A DNA stretch of 64,000 nucleotides from Diphasiastrum complanatum. Lineage: Eukaryota; Streptophyta; Lycopodiopsida; Lycopodiales; Lycopodiaceae. Shown here piece by piece: positions 57,484 to 64,000 of the stretch. The notes below the pieces were generated by a model, which was given only the letters and a program-made list of their open reading frames with translations, did not search any database and was not told where the DNA came from. How positions within the stretch are numbered: the first letter of the stretch is position 1; every line of letters begins with the position of its first letter. Made by a program: the position numbers and the translations under genes. Where the stretch lies: the NCBI GenBank assembly GCA_029204225.1, contig CM055099.1, forward strand, positions 53,456,334-53,520,333, written 5' to 3'.

Positions 57484-58195
57484 ATGATTATGTTGTTTTT
57501 GTCAAATTTACCTAAACGAATCAAACGTGAGCTGAAACGCCATAATGAGTATGCACTCTTGCAAAATGCTATGGACGATGCAATTCAAGAGGAGGATGAA
57601 GATTCAGATGATGAGCCAAATATCAATATGTTGCCTAATACAGCAGGGCGGACTACTACGACATCCACCACTATTGCATCCACGAATGTCAACGCTACTG
57701 CAGAAATGATGCTCAATGAGTTCGAGAAACTTGGGAAGAATCAGCAGAAACAGATGGAAAAGTTGCAGTCGCGATTTGATGAGAACATCAAAGCATTGGA
57801 AGATTTCCACGGAAAAGCAAACAAGGAACCTGAGAAGTTTGCGAAGACTTTTCCTAGCAAGGAAAATGTCCACTGTTCTATTTGTACAAGGAATCACATA
57901 GTGAATGAGTGTCCTCAATTGAAAAAATGAATGGAAATTAGTGTATGCCATTTGTGTAATTTCCCTGATCATGAGACTGCTTTTTGCAACTTCAATCCTC
58001 GGATACTTCACCAACAGCTTTGCATGTGGAGAAAATCACAGAGTTGCAGAATGTCCAAATAAAAAAAAAACTGTACCATTCTATCATGACTATGGTTATT
58101 GGCGTTGCTATAAAGACTGTCCAGCAAGACCGAAGCCACCACCAGCTACAACACCTGTAAATTTGATAACAATCAAGCAAGGACCAGTAGCTTAG
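57484..58195 (+). pseudogene. Tat-like Gypsy gag C-terminus with zinc knuckles
   Basis: An acidic and coiled-coil stretch (LPKRIKRELKRHNEYALLQN, EEDEDSDDEPN, LNEFEKLGKNQQKQMEKLQS) is followed by cysteine motifs CSICTRNHIVNEC and, after a single in-frame TGA at 57928, CHLCNFPDHETAFC (CX2CX4HX4C). A shifted frame continues with CGENHRVAECPNKKK and a further YWRCYKDCPARPK. These are nucleocapsid knuckles that bind the element RNA. The N-terminal half of gag is missing. Confidence 0.75.
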
Positions 58196-58391
58196 AATAA
58201 ATCAAGTGTACCATTGATGGTAGTCACCAGAGCATAGAAGCAAAAAGAACCAGTAGTGGATCCAGTACCTACTGATTCTATACCATTAACCGATATATCA
58301 AGAGCATCTGGAGTCTATTCAAATCTTCATGCAGAAAAAAGAAGATCGAGATATGAGATAGTGGATTAAACATCTGCAAGAAGAAGAGGAA

Positions 58392-59237
58392 TTGGAAGCT
58401 GCTAAAAAAACAACCAAAGTGTGTTCTTTACCATTGCAGCCACCAAGAAATTCACGTACAGATATGAATGATCAGTTGCATCATCATGAAGAACTCTTTA
58501 AGATGACTGAACCGGAAGTGCCACAAATAGAACTGCTCATGAATATTTTATCTAGTAAGATTAATATTTCATTGGGAGAGTTCTTGAAGTTGATGCCAAA
58601 AGCAAAAGAAGTTTTAGTGCAAAAGTTAGCTCAAGTAGAACCAGAAGTCCATCAGGAGCCACTTTTTTGTGTTGGATTTGAAAAATCTAATGAAGTACTC
58701 CATGTCGGAGCCGCTTGGGAAAGTGAACAAAATAATATCACCCTACTGATACAGCATAGACAATTTCCAAAGGAAGTAGCTGTGATAGATGGCGGTTCAG
58801 GTGTTAACCTGATTTCTACAAAGCCATGTCCAAAATGGGGCCTTACAAAGATCAAGCCTGCGACTTTTGCCATTAAGCTAGCTGATCAAACGACAGTTCA
58901 TCCATAAGAAAAGGTTGAAGATATACTTGTCAAAATTGTTGGAGTACAGTTTGTCATTACTTTCATAGTAATGGACTTACCAGAAGTGCAAAATATCTAC
59001 CGAGTCCTATTGGGACGTCCATGGTTACGAGTTGCACAAGTAATTCATAACTGGGGTACTGGAAAAATCACTTTTGAAAATCGTAAACGTGCAGTCAAAG
59101 TTGATCCTACAACTTGGACTATCAAACCAGTGGTTCAAAAGGAGGATGATGATTCATCAACAACGGATCATACTTGTGACCATCTAGAGAAAAATTTGGG
59201 AGTTCATTACGATTCTCAAACGGATACTGTCAACTAG
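58392..59237 (+). pseudogene. Tat-like Gypsy protease
   Basis: After a spacer (LSSKINISLGEFLKLMPKAK), the protease reads EVAVIDGGSGVNLISTKPCP and KWGLTKIKPATFAIKLADQT. The active site is DGGS where D(S/T)GA/S is usual. After a stop it continues with MDLPEVQNIYRVLLGRPWLR and VAQVIHNWGTGKITFENRKR. LGRPWL is typical for this lineage. Stops at 58905 and 59235. Confidence 0.8.
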
Positions 59238-59283
59238 AATGAAGCTCTTGCAACGATTGATTGTACAGCAGGATATATGTGTC

Positions 59284-59981
59284 AACAAGATAATTAATCA
59301 GATTTGAGTGAGATTTCATTATTAGATCAAACTTTGGATACACCAATCATGTTTCCATTGAATGTGTTGAATGTAGTTTGGATATCAACGGAACCTATAC
59401 CAGATCCAATTGAAGATGGTCTCATAACTTTGAGTCGTGCCTTCACTTGTGATGACAATGAAAAACTTACGGATGAGCAGATTCTCAATCATATGGATCC
59501 AACCAAATTTGGAGTGCGTAATGTTCCTGATGAACCAACAATAAAACCGCCCAAAGTAGTTATATTGAAGGAAGATAGGATCACAGGATCAATCACGAAG
59601 AAACAAGCCAAGCAACATTATAATACGGTCTTGAAATGGGAAAATCCCCCTCAAAAGATTGATTCAGAGAATGTGCCACCCTTACTGAATAAAGACAAAG
59701 GAAAAGTCGAGGATGATTCTACAAGTCAGAATCCTAGCAAGACATCATCGTCTCGGAATTCATCACCTCCATGATCAATTCCTGCTAAGAAGGCTAAGCG
59801 AAGATCTAAGACAAGTCCTTTCAAAGAGAAACAAGTAGATGTGGTCCAGCATGATATGCCCGAGCATTTGAAACGTTATACATTGGATGATGTGGTTATC
59901 ATGTTAACTAAATCACATCGTGAACTTGAAGAACACGTGCCAGACTCAAAAGATGTTTACGATGGTCCAGCTAGGACACAA
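59284..59981 (+). pseudogene. Linker between protease and RT of the Tat-like element
   Basis: Acidic and disordered: SEISLLDQTLDTPIMFPLNV, PDPIEDGLITLSRAFTCDDN, then a Lys/Ser-rich part (KQAKQHYNTVLKWENPPQK, SKTSSSRNSSPP, stop, ...RRSKTSPFKEKQ). The frame is interrupted by the MITE at 59982. Confidence 0.6.
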
Positions 59982-60359
59982 CATTAGGGGAGTTTTGAGC
60001 TCCAAAAAGACCCTTTAAGAATTCGTGCAAGATGTCTTTTATATTATTAAAATATTATAACACTAATACTTTTGACTTGCCATAATCGTTTAATCATAGC
60101 TCAAAAGTATGTCATATAAGATATCATTGAAAAGTCCTAGTTGAGCGCTTTCCAATACACCAAACTTCGCAAAATTCGGACCTACCACTAAAAAGTTATG
60201 TCATTTTTAGTGTGGAATCAAAATGTGGGCTCAAAAAGTTACATTACGTAGATTTCAAATTTGAGTGTTTTGATTGGTACATGTGTAAGAAAAATTTGAG
60301 AAAAAACATAAAAAGAATCTTTACAAAGGGTCTTTTTGGAATTTAGAACTCCTCTAATG
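59982..60359 (+). mobile_element. 378-bp MITE of the CATTAG family
   Basis: Begins CATTAGGGGAGTTTTGAG and ends CTCCTCTAATG. The two ends are imperfect inverted repeats over about 36 bp, sharing CATTAG(A/G)GGAGTT and TCCAAAAAGACCCTTT on opposite strands. It has no coding capacity. It sits in the pol linker of a Tat-like element, so it is a later insertion. A clear target-site duplication is not visible (flanks ...GGACACAA and CCAATGAA...). Related sequences: 11722-12012, and the ends of the transposon at 51547. Confidence 0.8.
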
Positions 60360-61851
60360 CCAATGAATCTTGCTGAACCTGGAGAACCGGAAAAAGGTGT
60401 ACAAGTTGGTTCACATCTTAACCTTGAACAGTATCAAGCACTCCGCATGTTACTTACTAAATATCAAGATTCCTTTGCATGGACTTATCAAGATCTGAAG
60501 GGTATTCCGATGTCAGTTATTGAACATACCATACCTTTAGTACCTGATACAGTTCCAAAGGTTACAAAGTTCTATGGTTGTAATCCTAATGTTGCGGATC
60601 TGATAAAGAAAGAACTATAGAGATTGCTTGACGCCAATTTCATTTATGAGATTGAGCATACCGAATGGATCTCACCGATTGTCATTATTCCTAAGAAGAA
60701 TGGGAAATTGAGAATTTGTGTGAATCTCAAGGCGTTGAACAAAGTGATGTGGAAGGATCACTTTTCGTTGTCTTTTACTGGAAGCATTTTGGATCGCCTT
60801 GCTGGAGCATAAGCTTATAATTTCTTGGATGGATTTAGTGGTTACAACCAAGTTAAGATTGCACCTATCGATCGCCACAAAACCACTTTTGCAACAAAAT
60901 GGGACACTTATGCTTACAAAGTAATGTTGTTTGGACTCTGTAATGCACCAAGTTCATTCCGAAGAGTAATGCAATTTGCTTTTAAAGATTATCTACAGAA
61001 ATTTCTTGAAATTTACTTGGATGACCTGGGAGTCCATAGTACAGATGTAGACCACCTGGATCGATTGGAAAAAGTATTTGAAAGATGTCGCAAATATCAA
61101 ATTTCTCTAAATTCAGAAAAATGCCAGACATTGGTTTCCCATCGAGTTGTGCTTGGCCATGTGATATCAAGAGATGGTATTGCCACGGATTATTCTAAAA
61201 TCAAGATTATTGTGGAATTGCCACCGCCAACAACAATTCGTGGAGTTATGTGTTTATGGGTCATGCGAACTACTATCGAATTTTTATTATCTTCTTTGCG
61301 GATTTATCACGACCTATATGCAAACTGACTATTGTTCCTATTTGGACAACAGAGATGTTAAAGGCCTTTGAAAAGTTAAAAGAAATATTAACTTCAGCAC
61401 CAATAATGTGTTCTTCGGATTGGACGATTGAACTTCATGTTCACACAGATGTCTCGAAATATGCCATTGGATCAGTTTTGACGCAGCAAGCAAACAACTT
61501 ACAGATCCGGAAAAGAATTATTCAACAAAAGAACGTGAAGTGTTAGCCATGATTTTTTATGTTCAAAATTTTTTTCACTAGCTCATGGAAACACATTTTG
61601 CATTTTATGCGGATCATCAGCCGTTACTTTACTTGGTAAAGAAGACATGCAATACTGGACATATTGCAAAATGGTTATTGTTATTGACTGAATTTGACTT
61701 TCGAATTGTGGTTCGAAAGAGGAAGCAAATTATTTAGCCGATCACGTTTCAAAATCAAATCCGCACCAGTTAATACTGAAATGGATGATAAATTACTAGA
61801 TGTTGCATTGTTCTATGTAGAAGCAATACCTGAGTGGGCAGCGGATATTGT
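60360..61851 (+). pseudogene. Tat-like Gypsy reverse transcriptase and RNase H
   Basis: The RT reads SFAWTYQDLKGIPMSVIEH, EWISPIVIIPKKNGKLRICV, LDGFSGYNQVKIAPIDRHKT, LFGLCNAPSSFRRVMQFAF and KFLEIYLDDLGVHSTDVDHL; the catalytic YLDD box is intact. The thumb/connection (VVLGHVISRDGIATDYSKIK) and RNase H start (TIELHVHTDVSKYAIGSVLT) follow with several stops and frameshifts (60618, 60810, about 61240, about 61500). The end (DVALFYVEAIPEWAADIVE) is cut at 61851 by the Copia LTR. Confidence 0.85.
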
Positions 61852-62672
61852 TGAAAAATGCAAAAAGAAGCTTGGTAGAGGCCAAAGTTCTTGTATATAG
61901 GATAGACACACATGTGTGGAGCTTGTTTCCACGTGTGAAACTAGTGTACTTTTCATGTACCATAATAATGTATGTTGTACATATGTTTTAATTCAAGTTC
62001 TAGTGGCTAAAATGGCCAAAAATCTAGTTTTCTAGAGATATGACACATGGCACCAATCTAATGATTGCATGAGTCAAATATTTTGAATAGGTGTCACATC
62101 CCATGTGTAGAGGACAGCTCACATGTGTGGAAATAGCTGAAGTAGGCGAGTTTTTGCTTCTAGAAGATTTCCATGAAGATCTCCATATAGTAGAAAAATA
62201 GACCAAAAGTGCCCAAAATGGAAAGTTTTGATCCAAGTGTCAAATTGCATGATGGTGACAAGGCATCCTGACACGTGTGAGACCTGATGCATGATCAGTA
62301 CCTCGAGCTCCTAAAGTGTATATATAAAGGCTTATTTGGCCATAATCAATGTAAGACACCAATCTTGGTTTTGGAAGCAATTTTGAGTGATTCTCTCCAT
62401 TTGTCTACATTTGTTTTGATTGTTTTGAGGTGTTATCAATGTGTACTTGATTTTTAGATTGGAGTCCGTACTCAGATAGGGTTTCACACGTGAGAAACCA
62501 GAAAGTACACCTACCTTCAATCAATGATTGTTCTTGTTACGATTTTGTGTCTAAAATTGATCTAGATTGATCTTAATATCAAGTAGATTGATGGATCAAG
62601 TAATCTGACAACCAATCCCTCTTGAGGATCAGATTAGGATCCACTCTTGGTCCTGTTTGTACTTTTTGCACA
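61852..62672 (+). repeat. Copia LTR, family A (5' LTR)
   Basis: TGAAAAATGC...GCACA, about 821 bp, inverted counterpart of 2911-3740. It inserted into the Gypsy RNase H region; the five bases before it (ATTGT, 61847-61851) would be one half of the target-site duplication. A TATA box (TATATATAA, 62319-62327) is in a suitable place. Palindromes of the CACACGTGTG type occur near 61910, 61930, 62120, 62273 and 62485. Confidence 0.85.
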
Positions 62673-62685
62673 TGGTATCATAGCC
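62673..62685 (+). other. Primer binding site, one mismatch
   Basis: TGGTATCATAGCC: the tRNA-iMet primer site with G to T at position 9. Directly follows the LTR end CA. Confidence 0.85.
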
Positions 62686-63272
62686 TAGTACAAGAGGTTT
62701 TGTTGAAATTGATAGGGTTAATCCAAATCAAAGCCAAAATTAGCAGTTTTTTGGAAACTAAACAGATTTTGTGTAGCGAGTTGGATTTGATAGCTATCCT
62801 CAAAATTTTTGGTCTAGATCTTGTTGTGGGTTGTAGGAACTCTTTTCACACGTGTGAGGCCTTTACAGCTCCGGTTTTGACAAAGAAATTTCAAAAATTT
62901 GTAGAATTTGACTCACATACCCAATTTGAGTGATTTTTGGTGCAAAATCAAGCATTTTATATAGTGAATCTAATCGCATTAGTTCTTGGATTAGATCAGT
63001 CAAAAGATTAAAATTGAAGCTTGAATTAGGTGCACTAATTGATCTTCTCTGATTTTTTGAGTGTATGTTGAGGTTGAAGAGATAGATTGCTAAAAAACAT
63101 AGATTAAGGAGTAATTTTGCAAGTTTGAGACTAGAATCTTAATTTTCAACATTCTAGATTGGTTCATGAGTGATAGGATTGAGTCTATAAGCTTTCTAAA
63201 TTGCTAGAAGAATTTAGGTTTTGATCTCTTAGAGAATCCATAAGAGTTTCTAGTGCTTTTTCACATTAAAAA
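62686..63272 (+). other. Copia untranslated leader
   Basis: About 590 bp without a gene; the open frame at 62622-62933 overlaps the LTR end and is not coding. Matches 2480-2897 in reverse, including the palindrome TTCACACGTGTGAGG (62845-62859). Confidence 0.6.
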
Positions 63273-64000
63273 ATGGCATCAATTGGTGGTTTTCTGCTTG
63301 AAGCTAGTGAAAGACTTACATCCACTAATTATGCTACTTGGATAGTTCGAATGGAGTCTTTGCTTGTACTTCATGATCTTTATGACATAGTACTTGAGGT
63401 GGAAGTAGAACCTCAAGGAGGAGTTGAATTGGCTAAGTACAAAAAGAGATGTAGAGTTGCATTACACTGCATAAAAATGAATGTAAGTAATGAACTTTTG
63501 AAAGAAATCTCATTTTGTATCACATCCAAAGAGGCAGGGGATTCATTAAAATCCATTTATGCATCCAAGAACACTTCAAGGATACTCATGCTTAGGAATC
63601 AAATCCTTCAAAGCATGAAAGGAAGTAGTGAAAGTGCCCAAAATTATGTCTTTAGGATCAAATCTTTGAATAAGGAGTTGTCTTCTATAGATGATAAAAT
63701 CAAAGATGATGAATTAGTTCAAATCATTTTGAATGGATTAGGAGATGATTATTCCAATCTTGTTCAAACCTTGGCTTTTCAAGATTCACTTCCTAGTATT
63801 GAAAAACTTTAAAGTGTGCTTGTTAGTGAGGAGAGTAGAATGTTGCATATCAAAAGTAGGATGAGTTTCTTATCTTTGAATGATGGTGATGAAAGGCTAA
63901 TTTTTCTTTGAAAGACAAGAAGAAGAAGTTTCCATCCAAGAAGACTCAAGACATGGAGATGGAGAACAAAGATGGAGCATCAAGTTCCAAAGGCAAGAGC
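63273..64000 (+). pseudogene. Copia gag, runs off the right edge
   Basis: Starts MASIGGFLLEASERLTSTNY, then ATWIVRMESLLVLHDLYDIV, RCRVALHCIKMNVSNELLKE, ILMLRNQILQSMKGSSESAQ, RIKSLNKELSSIDDKIKDDE and LVQIILNGLGDDYSNLVQTL: the UBN2-type gag of plant Copia. The reading continues past a TAA at 63810 (EKL, stop, SVLVSEESRML; the expected codon is CAA) and a second stop near 63910 into a Lys-rich segment before the expected zinc knuckle. The rest of the element lies outside the window. Two stops mean this copy is not autonomous, but it is the least damaged Copia gag here. Confidence 0.9.

Noticed and set aside
59976-60365. TA, TTA or 3-bp target duplication for the MITE
   Set aside because: CATTAG and CTAATG are shared between copies and so belong to the element ends; the flanks outside them do not match each other.

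Overview
The window looks like nuclear DNA of a plant with a large, repeat-rich genome. It is AT-rich, has spliceosomal introns (GT...AG), and is packed with decayed Ty1/Copia and Ty3/Gypsy retrotransposons, a CACTA-type DNA transposon and long (AG)n microsatellites. A land plant is certain from the element types (tRNA-iMet primed Copia, Tat-like and chromodomain Gypsy, plant-type extracellular LRR gene). A fern or other non-flowering lineage is a weak inference from the DUF7869-like and unclassified DDE transposase-like genes, which I do not associate with typical flowering-plant contigs. There is no bacterial, organellar, rRNA or tRNA content that I can support.

Layout. 1-5830: minus-strand Copia remnants with two LTR/primer-site units plus an older truncated LTR. 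5980-8775: plus-strand Copia then Gypsy pol fragments. 8776-11725: minus-strand Gypsy tail of a chromovirus (chromodomain, polypurine tract, LTR) into which a Tat-like element (LTR, polypurine tract, extra coiled-coil ORF) is inserted. 11722-12742: terminus of a DNA transposon and two small convergent ORFs. 12747-13451: a miniature LTR retrotransposon (TRIM-like). 15100-20560: a CACTA transposon whose transposase gene (tnp2, DUF4216) is preceded by a SET-like domain. 20750-23960: Copia piece, LTR, and an unrecognised multi-exon gene. 24195-25262 and 26035-29113: two broken DNA-transposase-like genes on the minus strand. 29400-33400: the most gene-like stretch, with an intact secreted LRR protein gene and its TATA box. 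34100-46975: Copia/Gypsy debris, LTRs and four of the longest (AG)n tracts, plus one unrecognised acidic ORF. 46976-51546: a second Tat-like copy with a longer extra ORF and integrase. 51547-about 54870: a DNA transposon carrying a multi-exon DDE-like transposase gene. 54905-56905: Copia fragments. 56932-61851: a plus-strand Tat-like Gypsy (LTR, gag, protease, RT, RNase H), interrupted by a 378-bp MITE. 61852-64000: the 5' end of a Copia element (LTR, primer site, gag), the same family as the one at 2911-3740 but inverted.

How parts relate. The most interesting link is that the DDE-like transposon at 51.5-54.9 kb begins with the same terminal sequence (CATTAGAGGAGTT) as the MITE at 59982-60359 and the transposon terminus at 11722. 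It also ends with a tandemly doubled version of the MITE's internal sequence, so it is a plausible autonomous (now decayed) parent of that MITE. A second, more decayed copy of its transposase lies at 24195-25262. Apart from the LRR gene and possibly one or two unrecognised ORFs, every coding region is a transposable-element gene carrying stops or frameshifts; nested insertions give a relative order of events (for example Copia LTR into Gypsy at 61851/61852, Tat LTR into Copia LTR at 46975/46976, MITE into Gypsy at 59981/59982).
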